A stretch of 60,000 bases of DNA, from positions 64,001 through 124,000 of the forward strand of contig CAJNDS010000802.1 in assembly GCA_905221605.1 (NCBI GenBank), written 5' to 3'. Below are positions 37,105 through 47,637 of the stretch, piece by piece. Each line of letters starts with the position of its first letter. Positions within the stretch are counted from its first letter, which is position 1. Made by a program: the position numbers and the translations under genes. The DNA comes from Symbiodinium natans (taxonomy: Eukaryota; Sar; Dinophyceae; Suessiales; Symbiodiniaceae). The notes under the pieces were generated by a model, which worked only from the letters and a program-made list of their open reading frames with translations, did no database searches and was not told where the DNA came from.

Positions 37105-39345
37105 TCATTGCATGAGCAGCTTTGGTCGCCTTTTGCGCCCACTGCTCGGCACATGCTCAAGTTGCCCGAGTAAGGCGAGAGCAGCGTCGCTGCCGACAAA
37201 TTGGAGGGATCGTCCGCGTGATCCTTGAAGGCGATAAAGTGCACCTGTCAAAGTTTCCGGAGCACCGATTTGCACCAAAGCTCTCGAAGGACACCCCGAG
37301 GCTTCTGCAAGTTGGCGGAGGGCCAGCTCGCGGTGAACTTCCCCTGTCAGGCACGAGACGCTGTGCCAGCACGAACGACGACACCTGACTCGGTGACTAC
37401 ACGAATTCCTTCTCCTCAGCACGACACATGCCGCAAATCTGCGTATCTCCCAGATACTGCATTTAGGGGAAGGGGCGCGGGGGGGGGGGAGGAGGAACGT
37501 CAAACCGCCCTCAGAAGCTAAACCACAGCCCCGAGAACCTTCGGCCCGGCAAGAAGAAGCCCAAGCTCTCAAAAAGGTTTCAAGAGGCTTCTTATGGCCC
37601 GAACACGCAGTCGGGCTTCAAGGCTCAAAGAGTATATGAGCATGCTGATTTGTGCTGTTTTGAGGGCAGCTTTAAAGAAGCAAAGCTGCCTACGAAGACA
37701 ACTCTTTGCTGACTTTTCCGGCTCTCCACTTTCCATCTGCGAGAGGTTCACGAGGACGAAGGACTTCAGAGCGGGCTCCGACGTCTTTCCGTCCAAGCGT
37801 ACGTCGCTTAAGTTCCAGATCCCCAAAAGGTGGTCAGCCAGCGGATGCGCCCGACGGAACAAAGTGGAGTCCGAAACGTTCTCCCATCCGTGCGTGTACA
37901 GCTTACGCAGCCGATGTCGCTCCCGCCCGTCTTGAACTTCTTGAACTTCTTGAACTTCGTGAACGTGGTCCAGGCTGAAGAGATGGACACTCACGAAGGG
38001 ATGAGATTCCTCCACGGCCGAGCAGCCTTTCAACAGCACAAAGCGGCCCATCAACGGCTTGGGAACTGAGACCGTGGGGCCATGTGTGCAGAAAGGGGCA
38101 GTCAAGCGGATAGGTGTCGGGAGCAGCGCGCCGTGATGCGCAAGCTGCCATACATGAAGCTGCCGCTCTTGCGCTTCGAGGTCCGCTGCTTCTACAAATG
38201 CCAGCACGCCGCACCTAACGGCGACAGAGCAGGGCAAGATGCGTGAACTCTGGCCAGGAAACAGCTGGCAGGAGTAAAGTTCGACTGACCTCACGCTACA
38301 TCCCCCCTCCTCGGAATCCTGCATCGCTTGCATCACTGCCACATGCACCGTGTTTGTCGAGTCAATTGCTACCAGCAGTCGCTCGAAGGTGGATGTGGCA
38401 AAGGTGATCAACACGCACTGTGGATCTGAAAGAGCCGGAACCCAGCGCATAAGCAGACCTCAACTTGAAGTTCACGTGCACTGCACACACCTGCACACCT
38501 GGCCCTGTTCCGCAACATCAAGTGATCTTGGGCACATCACGTGGTTCATCTTGCATGTTCCAGAACTTCACATCGCGTCCTCCTCAAGTAGAAAAGCATG
38601 GTCTTGAGCAGCTGTGGAACATCACAAGCAAGCGCACCTTCTTCGAACCAGGTGGCGAGGATGCCGTTGCCACAAGGCCGTCCTTGCAAACCCTCCTGAG
38701 AGCGATGCAACCATCTATACAACACAAAAAGACAATACCATGTCACCTTGTGTGTCCCCACCCCCCCTCCCCCCCTATTCCACACTCCTTCATCCGGTCT
38801 GAGGATCTGACGGCTTCCGTTTCTGCATGAGCTTCGGGCGGAATGCAGCAAAGGTGAGAACGAGCAGCGGTGTTCCACACAAGCAACTCGGAGGAGCTCT
38901 CTATGATCAACCTGCCCTCTGCAAGAAATAAGTCGGTCGCGCTGCGCAAGAGGTCAAGCTTCTTGCCCTGTCCAAGCGTTAGTTCCTCAGCTACTTGAAA
39001 CAGACTCACCAGCTCGTCTCACATGTTTCACCAAGCAAAGAGTAGGAGTTGACCAGACAAATTCAAACAGCTTCCATTTTGAGCAAGACTCTCCTTGGCG
39101 CGAGCCGCTGTAAGAGTAGATGTCAACCTGTTCGCATTGCAATGCGCAGCATGCTCAGGGCCACTGGGTGCAGCAAGCATAATGAGACCCGCCAGGCCTT
39201 TGAGGCACAAGCAAGGAGGTAGATGCAGCCTTGACCAACCACAGCACGCAGTGGCTCGATCCCCTCATTCCATCGACTGCTCCAGAGAACGGTGACCTTC
39301 TCCGTAGCCAAGTCCTTTGTAACTTGCACGAAGGTCGCGAAAGTC
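37105..39345 (-). CDS. Unidentified multi-exon protein, possibly beta-propeller-like
   Basis: Gene-level entry for consistent minus-strand exons. In transcript order: about 39230-39345 VTKDLATEKVTVLWSSRWNE then GIEPLRAVVGQGCIYLLA; about 39040-39200 CLKGLAGLIMLAAPSGPEHA and LTAARAKESLAQNGSCLNL; about 38830-39005 VAEELTLGQGKKLDLLRSAT, DLFLAEGRLIIESSSELLVW; 37569-38450 (separate entry); about 37045-37210 AATLLSPYSGNLSMCRAVGA. Repeated short hydrophobic strands ending in a W or F suggest a WD-like propeller. No named family. Confidence 0.45.
37569..38440 (-). CDS. Long exon of the propeller-like protein
   Basis: About 290 codons open. CVLITFATSTFERLLVAIDS, NTVHVAVMQAM, RILPCSVAVRCGVLAFVEAA, QLHVWQLAHHGALLPTPIRL, MGRFVLLKGCSAVEESHPFV, SVHLFSLDHVHEVQEVQEVQ, HPLADHLLGIWNLSDVRLDG, then LKSFVLVNLSQME. 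The strand-turn-strand pattern with HVW and GIWNLSD is propeller-like. The EVQEVQEVQ run comes from a 9-bp DNA tandem repeat at 37936-37965. The last 60 residues may already be intron, so the 3' end is uncertain. Confidence 0.55.
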
Positions 39346-39733
39346 ACGAAAGGCACGATAAGATAAACACTCGAAATCCCAACGACTCTCAATACTCTCC
39401 ATCAGCCTCTCTATGCCAAGGAACATGCAAGGAGCAAGATCGACCATCATAGCACAAAACTGCCAGAGCCCCAAGAGTCCCAAGAGACTCATCTGGTACC
39501 ACCAGGGACCATTGCCTCCCAGCGCCGTCTCAGGTCGTCAGTTGCAAGCTAGTTAACTACAGCTAGTTGCCAGTCGAGAAATTAAGAAACCTGCATCTTG
39601 CTGTCTCGGCTGCAACTCCATGTCTTGCCGGGCTGAGCCAGTCGGAAAACGGGAGCGTCTTTGATGAGGCTCTGCGCCTGAGACTGCTACCGCTCTGACG
39701 ACGCTTGCAAGAGTCAACAGGGGAAGTTGCGGT

Positions 39734-39766
<33 letters not shown>
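39734..39766. repeat. G33 homopolymer
   Basis: 33 consecutive G on the plus strand. Long G runs can form quadruplexes and are also prone to sequencing and assembly length errors. Confidence 0.98.
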
Positions 39767-39789
39767 CGGCAACCCACCTCCCAGCCAGC

Positions 39790-39965
39790 TCAAGCTGTCA
39801 GAAGCTTTCGTGAGCCGATTGTGGAGTTGCTTCCACTCCTTCGGAAGCTGGTAGCCAAGCTCCAGGAACTCGCCACCAAATCTTTGCAGAACCCGCTGCT
39901 GCCACGACGGGTGCTCATTTGCAGCAGTGCACGTGAAGTGGCTGGAGTTGCAGAGCCTGCACCTG
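39790..39965 (-). CDS. Candidate exon, unidentified
   Basis: Minus strand reads CRLCNSSHFTCTAANEHPSW, QQRVLQRFGGEFLELGYQLP, then KEWKQLHNRLTKASDSLSW. Helical with W at regular places; coding-like. Ends at the G/C homopolymer. Unassigned. Confidence 0.4.
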
Positions 39966-40404
39966 CAAACAACTTCACACGGAAAGCTTAGCAATGTCTG
40001 AGCTATCTCTGCACATAGAGCCCATCACTTGAAAAGAGGCGGGGCACAGTGCGCCATCTGGCAAAAACCAAAGGAGCAATGTGTGCCTGAGCTTTGCGGG
40101 TGCTGTTTCACCCCCACTGTGCCCTATGATTCCTATGATGGCTTCCTGAGCCCCTTGCACGCAGTTTGGAAGAAGTGCGAGGGATCCAACTGAAGCCAAC
40201 TTCTGATGCCCAGGATCCATACAGGAATTTCGCACTTAACGAAAAGCCGATGCGGAGCTGTGAGCAGCAAGGGGCTAGAGTTAGGTTGCACTCTCACCAA
40301 AAACATGCCCAGAAGATCGCTTCCTGCTCAGTCGGTGAACTAAGAGAATCCTTGCGTGTCCAACACTGCTCGAGCCCCAACAGCTTTGAATGGCTCGCGC
40401 GGCA

Positions 40405-40700
40405 ATCTTAATCACGCGTACCACCAGTGCTCATGGTCGCCTTCATCTCCCTTCATCTTCAAGATCTGCCCTATGTCCTTTGCGAGTTCTTTGAGGAACT
40501 TGAAGTCCTGATGCAACGTGCCAGTTCTTGCAGCAACACATTCAATGAGATTGTGGAACATATGCACAGGACACAAGTGCGCATTGCCTGGGAAACTCCA
40601 ATGCCCACGAAAATCACAGACAACGGTATGTCCATGCATTCCCTGCCACAGCAGTTCACAGCCAGATTAGCCAGGAATGTATACCAAAAAACGTCCATCA
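40405..40700 (-). CDS. Candidate exon(s) with copine-like vWA strand
   Basis: One minus-strand frame reads NLAVNCCGRECMDIPLSVIF then VGIG near 40600-40700. The I-P-L-S-V-I-F-V-G-I-G piece closely resembles the L-P-[LM]-S-I-I-I-V-G-V-G strand of copine vWA domains. Another frame reads MFHNLIECVAARTGTLHQDF then KFLKELAKDIGQILKMKGDE. It may be a displaced 3' exon of the copine gene at 47.6-52.5 kb, a relic of a second copine, or chance. Confidence 0.35.
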
Positions 40701-40799
40701 TCAGATGCCTGACTTGTCGGACAACTTCTTCTTGATCCTGCGATCAGAATAGACAGCTAAAGTTGAACAGCAGAAGCGCGCACCAAGATCAACGAAACA

Positions 40800-41020
40800 A
40801 TGGAACTACGATGAGAGGAGCATGGTGCTTACCGCCACTTGCCGCTTCAAGTTCCAAGGGGTGGCAACGGCCACCAGACAAAAGTGCGGAAAGCATGCCC
40901 GCCAACTGCAGCTCTGCGAAGTCGCAAGACACTCGGATGTTTTGACGGGCGCTGTCACCAAGCATGTTGCCTACAATGGCTTCTGCGGGTGAGCCCCTCA
41001 ATGTGAGACGAAGGAGAGCA
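40800..41020 (-). CDS. Candidate exon, unidentified
   Basis: Minus strand reads LRLTLRGSPAEAIVGNMLGD then SARQNIRVSCDFAELQLAGM and LSALLSGGRCHPLELEAASG. Well-mixed composition, clearly coding-like. No family recognised. Confidence 0.45.
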
Positions 41021-42149
41021 GCTCATTCCGGCCGGTGTGGGGGTCCACCTACGCCGGCAGAGACATGCACAGCCAGAGTCCAAACTCTCGGGAATGGCGG
41101 AAAGTCTGCCCCGCAACATGGCAGCATGCCATGCACTACGGTTAGTGTCACAGTCTTGGGCAGGTTCACGGTACTCGATCACTGTGAAAACCAGTGGCAA
41201 CAGACACATTGGGTGGCTCGTAAACTTCTCGGTTTGTAAGTCTCAACGCATTGGTGTTTGCCAAGTTTGCCTTTCTAAGCAGCGCATAAGTGCGCAGGTA
41301 TCGTCGATAAGCCGCATGGCTTCCTCTTCGGTTTCCCGGGCTACTTACTGCAGAGGCATCTTTCGGCTCAAACTGAAACACAGCTCTCAGCCTGGTGATG
41401 ATGCACATCGAGGAGGAGGATCTGCTCCTGACTTGGACAGGCGTCTATGAAGGCTTGCGGCCTGCAACCCACGTACTTGTAGGCTGCGGAAGCTTGTTCT
41501 TGATTGAGACCCTCCGGCACAGACCATTCATGGTTGAGGAATGGTCGCGTGCGTGCGGCAATTGTTCGTAAATACAATTGGGCGTGCATATGTATACAGT
41601 AGACACATAGACCGAGATCTCGAGATCAGCACGATGCGGCGATGACACGTCTCCTGGCCCGCTCCTCAAAAATTGACGATGGGCGATAACGTGCAAGAAG
41701 GCGCACACAGTCTGAAGCATCGTTGGTGCCAAAACGTCTGATGAAACAAGCCTGAAATAATTCGCATCCCCTCCCACGAGGCCCTGAAATTGCACCCAGC
41801 TTTTGGGGACTTGCTTTGAGCATCCACCCGCCCCCAGTCGGAGTTAGTGGAGACAACTTCCATTCTCTAACCATGCACCACTATTACTAAACCTTTCTCC
41901 TATTATAGATATTTGATTAGAGAAGACCATGTCCATTTCTCGGGTTAGGCTATGGGGGCATGCATGGCTCCATAGCATGGGTTCTTCAGGTGGGTCTTGG
42001 GTCGGTGGGTCAAAGGTTGAGGTAGAGGCTGCTATTTGTGTGCTAAATAGGGGTGGTGCGTGGATAGAAAATGGAAATATTCTCCACTAACTGTCGGACC
42101 TCTCAGGAGCTACTGACAAATTGACCCGAACACCCAGAGCCCTAAAACC

Positions 42150-42360
42150 CTTGCGCACCGGACCAGGCCGAGGCGGGGGCACGCAGTGTGTAAAATAACG
42201 AAGCTTCCTCTATATGGTACGAGTAAGTAGCATTGCTGCTGGGAGAAAGCCCCGATGTCTGAATAAGTGCTGCGCAAGCGTCTGAGTTCGGGTGCTGTGT
42301 CAAGAAAACCACCTTCAGCAGCACGCCAAAGATGGTGAAGTACATCCTTGGACTTAACGC
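42150..42360 (-). CDS. Candidate exon, unidentified
   Basis: After a TCCAAG site the minus strand reads DVLHHLWRAAEGGFLDTAPE then LRRLRSTYSDIGAFSQQQCY. The alternative frame gives YFTIFGVLLKVVFLTQHPNS. Both are possible; the first looks more like a soluble helical domain. Confidence 0.35.
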
Positions 42361-42479
42361 CCGACGACAAGGGTACAGAAGATTATGTATGGCAGAGGCC
42401 CTTCATGAAGCCCACCCCCCCCCCCCACCCAACCTTAATTCGAAACTGCCACTCTCTTTTTGTTAAGCTTTGTTTTGCT

Positions 42480-42740
42480 AGGCAGAGCCAGTCTCTCCAC
42501 TCCAGCAGCCTGGCCGATCGTCTTGAAGAGCTTGTACGCTGTGGACTCATCGGCTTCCTCCTCCTGGGCATCCTGGCGAAGGCTTCTGAGGGCTCAACGG
42601 GTCCTATTTGGCTTGCAGGCTTCTAAGTGAGGACCAAACCCAAGAATTCTTGTGACCATGGCATCGGAGGCCTGCATCGCGAAGGAGTAGCCCGTGGCGT
42701 CCGGGAGGGTGTAACTCAGCCGTGCCAGGTCCGGTCATTT
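42480..42740 (-). CDS. Two short candidate exons, unidentified
   Basis: About 42640-42735: RLSYTLPDATGYSFAMQASD then AMVTRILG. About 42495-42580, after CCAG: DAQEEEADESTAYKLFKTIG then QAAGVERLA. Both are well-mixed, and the second is acidic-helical. The same strand and close spacing suggest one gene, possibly the 3' part of the membrane-protein gene. Confidence 0.45.
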
Positions 42741-43384
42741 TTGCTCATGTAGGGTCTGGTGTCCCCCGCATTATTCCGGGAAGAGGTTGCTCAATCCAAG
42801 CAACTTGTACCATCGATCGTCTAGTTCATCACACAAGTCTTGAGAGAACTCCTGCTCACATGTTCCGACTCTTTCCACAAGCGTGCAGATGCAACCAGGG
42901 CAAACTTAGGGTGGGCTTTCTGCAAAAAGCACGACGAGCACGATGAGGATAGTGAAGCATCGAGTGCGCGAGCCCTGCTGGCAATGGCAACTGTGCAGCT
43001 CATGTGTTCATACTTGACGGTGCTTGGCTGAGGCAACTTGTCCAGGGTTTGGCTTGGGAGTTTTTTGGGGCTCCCGAAGAACCCTGCCACCATTGCAGCC
43101 CATTTCTGCCATCACTGGTAAGTGCAACACAAGACTGTGGCTTGCGTGCAGGCGTTTGCAGGTCCAAGGTTTGCAATGAGCGGGGGACTTCATGCCACCA
43201 GCCCAAACAAAGCTTATGCAAGGTGGGGTGGGGCCCTCAACCAACGAGGTGTGGCCGCGGCACACATGATTGACAAAGGACAGTCAGCTGGCCTCCTTCA
43301 AATTCGAAATATTCAGCGACCTGAGTTTGGAAACGACAGCTTGGCACACCTCATGCTCATAAGAGTTTTTGGGCTTCTCGATCA

Positions 43385-43630
43385 GAAAAGGAGAAATTGG
43401 CCAGATGCACCATACTGATCTGTCTTGTAGCGTTTCTCAGCATCAGGCTCAATATCCTCCGCATCCCCGAGATCACACGGTGCATCAAACTGCGTTACCA
43501 TGCAGCGCAGATCTTTGCTGCACTTCAGGTTCCGGTGCTCGTGGTGGTTGTATTCAGGAAATCCTGGGTAGGAACAACATCCAGGCATGTCCTTGGAATG
43601 CATTTGCCAGCCGCCAGGACGTCCAAACAA
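43385..43630 (-). CDS. C-terminal candidate exon of the membrane protein
   Basis: Minus strand reads GGWQMHSKDMPGCCSYPGFP, EYNHHEHRNLKCSKDLRCMV, then TQFDAPCDLGDAEDIEPDAE and KRYKTDQYGASGQFLLF before a stop. A Cys/His cluster is followed by an acidic helix. Coding-like; belonging to the membrane protein is inferred from position. Confidence 0.45.
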
Positions 43631-45922
43631 CTTGTAACAGCCCAGTTCACACTTCTTCTTGACTGATCGTCAGAGGGTCAGAAGCGATCTCGCAATCCTC
43701 AAGATTCCTGGAGAGAGAGAGAGAGAGAGCTGGCAGAGGACTGAACGCAGCAAAGAACTTGCAGTGACACACGGGGAAGGTGACTCGCATGCATGCTGAG
43801 TCGCTGGTAGTTGATGAACATGATGCCCGCAAGCCTCAGGATGTGAAATGGCCAGCTACTGCACCACGGCTTCAACATCAGCCCGAAAGCATGTCGCCAA
43901 GACAAGACTAGGCACACCAGACCCAGCCACAAGCCTTTGCTCCTCTGAGACAGCCATGTGGTGAGTCGTACAAGCACATTGGCTGGGCCTTTCCGTTTCC
44001 TTACCTAGTTAAAACCCTCTGAAAAATATTCCTGAATTATCCTCTAAACCCCATCAGGGAAAACACAAAAAAAAGTCCTAAGGGCCTACCTAGTTATGGG
44101 TTCCCAGAACTGCCCTCTCCTGTGCTCGTTTCGGCGCGGAGGGTCTTTCCAGGCGGCGAAGGCAAATGTGGAGAGGCCGACGGGGGCCAGCAGCTGTGCC
44201 AAAGCACCAAGGAAGCTGGCCAAAGCTCCTCACATCAGCCGAGAAGATGATGCTGAATGCTGACACTCGCAAGCTGCTTATGGGATCTGAGATCAAGCCA
44301 AGTTGCTGGAGGCTTCCATCCTAGTAAGTACAACGGCTGTGCACAGACAACAGGCAACATCTGGTTACTGAGCTGACTCTATATGCAGATATACAGATAC
44401 CAATCAAGGTGTACGCGTTGGAAGTCTCTACAAGTGTATATGTTGCAACAGAAACTTCAGAAGCCATGCTGCCGCAAATGTGGAGCAAAATTGAGAACAG
44501 CGTCGCATATACGGTGTTGATGTTACCGATCACAGCAAGAGACACCGTGAGCAAGATCAGAATGGAATCGTAATCCTTAGGCTTTTGAAGTTACGAACTC
44601 TATAGTTGAACAAGTGCCTCGCACTGTTCAGAACAGTTTCAGTCGTTACACACCAGAAAAGTCCAACTGACTACTAGTTCCTCTGCACCAGCTGGATCTA
44701 GACCATGATGTTAAGCTCCATGATTCTTACCTTTACTCTGCCCTCACAGAGAATCCAGCTCGTTCATGAAGTCCAACTCTCCACCATCTCGCCGCGGCGC
44801 ACCGCAGAAAGTCAGCAGGATCAATGCCAGCCCGCCCAGGCTAGATAGCAGCGCGTTAAAGTATGGCCAAGTCTGGGCAAAGACCAAGAAGCCATCCGGG
44901 TAGCACTCAGCATGTTGGTGGAACTTGCGCATCAAACCCACCCACACGGCAGCAACGATGATAAGCAGCGCGCTTCAAGGGCACAATAGGCACGCAGGTG
45001 TAGAAAGCTTAATGCACGAAAAACGCGAGATAACCGTTGAAAACAATTTCACCCTGGCGCACCTTGGCAAGAGTTTGCTAAGAAAATCCATCCATGTGAG
45101 GTCTGGCGTTCGCCGCAAATGCGCAGAGTGACCAAAAAGCACTGCTCCCATCATAACCTCATGCTAGTGCTATCAAAAAAGTAAGACGTAGTGCATAAAG
45201 TGCATACAACCTGTGCTACATAAATTCTAACAGCGCAAGTACTAAGGCCGAGAAACCATCGAATGGGTTACGAACACCTGCGCGGCTGCTGCTACTACCC
45301 GGAAGGCTGCTGGCGCTGGGCCTATCCCCCATGCCTCGGCAGACACTATCACAAAAGAGTTTCAACCTCTGGGTACGGACCCATCAAATTTCAATAGCAA
45401 ATCAAACCAAGTCACGCCGGAGTAAATCTGCCGGTCATAGAGGGTCGTGAAAAAATTGGTGCCCCAAAGCATGATGAAGAGAGCTAGCGAGCCGAAGAAC
45501 TCGCGCTGACGATCTGGCTTCGAAACCACATTCTCTTCTAAGGTGCAGAGAAGGAAGCCGGTGACGAGCACCATGGTGTAAGCATATGCCACGGAATCTA
45601 AAATCAGCAGGGCAGCACTGCCCGGATCATTCCGTGCAATGATGAAGTGCTCCGTTTCCTGGTAGATGTGGACGTCCAGCTTCCGGGCGCACAGAACAAT
45701 GATGTATACAATTCCCAGCAAACCTGCCAGTAGCAGCAGGATGTAGTCTGGGACAAAGGATGTCAGCCATTTCTCACGATGATGACGCCTGGCGAAAGAG
45801 ACTCCATTGCTGGCGACTTGTTACGAATTCGCCGAGAAGCGTCTGGAACAAGCAGACCCGGATCGGGCCTCCTTCCCCCCAACCCTTCCCCCCTGCAAAA
45901 TTTTCTGACGCCACCCTTTGGG

Positions 45923-45982
<60 letters not shown>

Positions 45983-46470
45983 CCCCCCCTTCGACCCCTC
46001 TGCCCTTCCTCCCCTTTTTTTGCGAAACCCTCTTTCCTCCTTTCCTGTCCTGGGGCGCGCAAGCGTTTACAATTAAGCTCTCGAAACGGTGTCGCCGAGC
46101 CTGAGGAGACAGTTCACAGCCCTCTGGAACCCGCGCACGACCCCGTATGGCTGTAGGTGCTCCAGATCCGCGAAGCGCTTCTGATACATGTCCTCAACCC
46201 CACATGCTGTAGAAAACTGCGGCGGGGCATGGCAGGGTGATAAGCCGTGGCTCTGGGAGGGGCTCCATCAGGTTTCCGCAAAGGTGGTTCAGCAGTAGAA
46301 CCTCCACAATTCGCTTTGCCAGCAAGAAGTAGTAGATGTGACGACCACCTCGGCTCTTCAGGACGATGTCTGCGCAGTGACGCGTGGGCAAGCAAGCGGG
46401 TCCCAGGGGGTCCAGGATTGAGAACCCGGCAGCCAGGAAATTTGGAAACAGCCTCATATTTCGTGGAGTT
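43385..46470 (-). CDS. Multi-pass membrane protein, multi-exon, unidentified
   Basis: Gene-level entry. Minus-strand exons in order: about 46090-46470 soluble part; 45361-45793 with three hydrophobic helices; 44745-44960 with two; about 44322-44560 with one or two; about 43700-43980 with one or two; 43385-43630 a Cys/His-rich, then acidic segment (CDLGDAEDIEPDAEKRYKTD) ending near a TGA at 43379-43384. At least six membrane segments in total. I cannot name the family; channel- or transporter-like build is an inference only. A 58-bp C homopolymer lies in the intron between the first two exons. Confidence 0.5.
44745..44960 (-). CDS. Membrane-protein exon, two hydrophobic segments
   Basis: SALLIIVAAVWVGLMRKFHQ, HAECYPDGFLVFAQTWPYFN, then ALLSSLGGLALILLTFCGAP and an acidic end (GGELDFMNELDSL). 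Two transmembrane-like stretches flank a loop with a Cys. Confidence 0.55.
45361..45793 (-). CDS. Membrane-protein exon, three hydrophobic segments
   Basis: After TCGCCAG the minus strand reads RHHREKWLTSFVPDYILLLL, AGLLGIVYIIVLCARKLDVH, IYQETEHFIIARNDPGSAAL, LILDSVAYAYTMVLVTGFLL, then REFFGSLALFIMLWGTNFFT and TLYDRQIYSGVTWFDLLLKF. Three strong membrane helices with charged loops. The longest and clearest exon of this gene. Confidence 0.7.
45924..45981. repeat. C58 homopolymer
   Basis: 58 consecutive C on the plus strand, followed by GCCCCCCC. The longest homopolymer in the window. Lies directly upstream, in transcript order, of the three-helix membrane exon. Confidence 0.98.
46090..46470 (-). 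CDS. Upstream soluble exons of the membrane protein
   Basis: MRLFPNFLAAGFSILDPLGP, LKSRGGRHIYYFLLAKRIVE, VLLLNHLCGNLMEPLPEPRL, ITLPCPAAVFYSMWG; then in a second frame VEDMYQKRFADLEHLQPYGV and VRGFQRAVNCLLRLGDTVSR. The join SMWG|VEDM needs a splice or a one-base shift near 46195-46205. No family recognised. Confidence 0.5.
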
Positions 46471-46857
46471 GGAGCCCGGTACTGGTACTTCTTTCATCAA
46501 GAAGGTCGTCGACGAAATCGTCAACAGTAGATAGCCTTGACAACAAGCAGCATGGCAAGTCTTGGACATTGCACATACGACTTGAAGTCCAGAGCTATGC
46601 AACTGTGCCACACACAACAGCCACAGCTACCAACCAAAACCCCAAGCCAGCCAGGAAGGTCTCCGATGGCCTTCCACGAAAAAGAAGCTCACGGCCCGAA
46701 AAATGATTTGTTGACCGTGCTTGCACTGTCCGTACAGGCCTGGGAGTGCGATGTGATTCACAACATCGTCTCCAAAAAGGCTCCTCCGTCGCATGCCTCA
46801 ATTTAAGAAACCTCGGCACACGGGTTGCGGCTTTGACTGTAGAAGCGAACTACCAGC

Positions 46858-46950
46858 GGCGTTCATGGCAGCTCATGGCTACACTTGCCAAGGCAGCGGA
46901 AATAGCCCGTGAGACAGTCTGGTCACCCATGCTGGCCTTGACGTCCTGAT
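46858..46950 (-). CDS. Short candidate exon
   Basis: After ATACAG the minus strand reads DQDVKASMGDQTVSRAISAA then LASVAMSCHERRW. A single helix, coding-like. Either the last copine exon region or the first exon of the membrane-protein gene. Confidence 0.35.
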
Positions 46951-47595
46951 CTGTATCTGCAACTAGCTGCTGAACCAGCTGTAACTAGCTCAAATTTTAT
47001 CACTTGGGCGTCTGGGATGTCTCCTGTCTGGCGCCTCTTCATTCAGGATGCGAGCACTGCCAGTCTCCACTGACAGAGATCTCGACATTGTGGTTGAGCT
47101 TCCAAGAGTGCTATCTGACCTTCTTGCTCTTAAGTTAGATGGGTCCTACTCCTACTAAAAGGCGTGCGCCCCCTCTTTAAAGCTGTCAAAAGCGCTGAGG
47201 CTGTTATTGCGAGGCCGTGCCGAGGTTTAGCCCCGGGGGCCAGAGCTTATGTCACAGTGACACACAGGCTCAAAGTCTGGCATGGCGGTCTACAGCCCCA
47301 TCCGCTGGCTCTGTCAGAAGATAGACTGGAGTTACTCTGACTCAAGCTAAGTCCCTCCGGGCCATCTCGGTGGGAGCGCTCCCGTGAGCTACCTATTTGA
47401 CACAGCCCTTCATGTGTCATGCATGGAACTACACTTCGATTCAGCCTCATAAGCTGCAGGGAATGCACCAAAGCGAAGAAGATTCCGACCACATTGGTCC
47501 AGCAGTTTGTGAATGTGTGTGTCACGAGATGACAGGTGGCCAATGCCCGGCCAAAAAGTATCTGCCGCAACAAATGGTAGTGCAAAAAATGGCAC

Positions 47596-47637
47596 CTCGA
47601 TGTCACCATCCGTCAGCACCAAAAGCACAAAGTACCT
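47596..47637 (-). CDS. Copine vWA exon, LTDG strand
   Basis: Between CATAG and a GTGCCA donor-like site the minus strand reads RYFVLLVLTDGDIE. This is the copine strand Y-F-V-L-L-I-L-T-D-G-x-I, whose Asp contributes to the metal-binding site in vWA folds. Confidence 0.8.
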
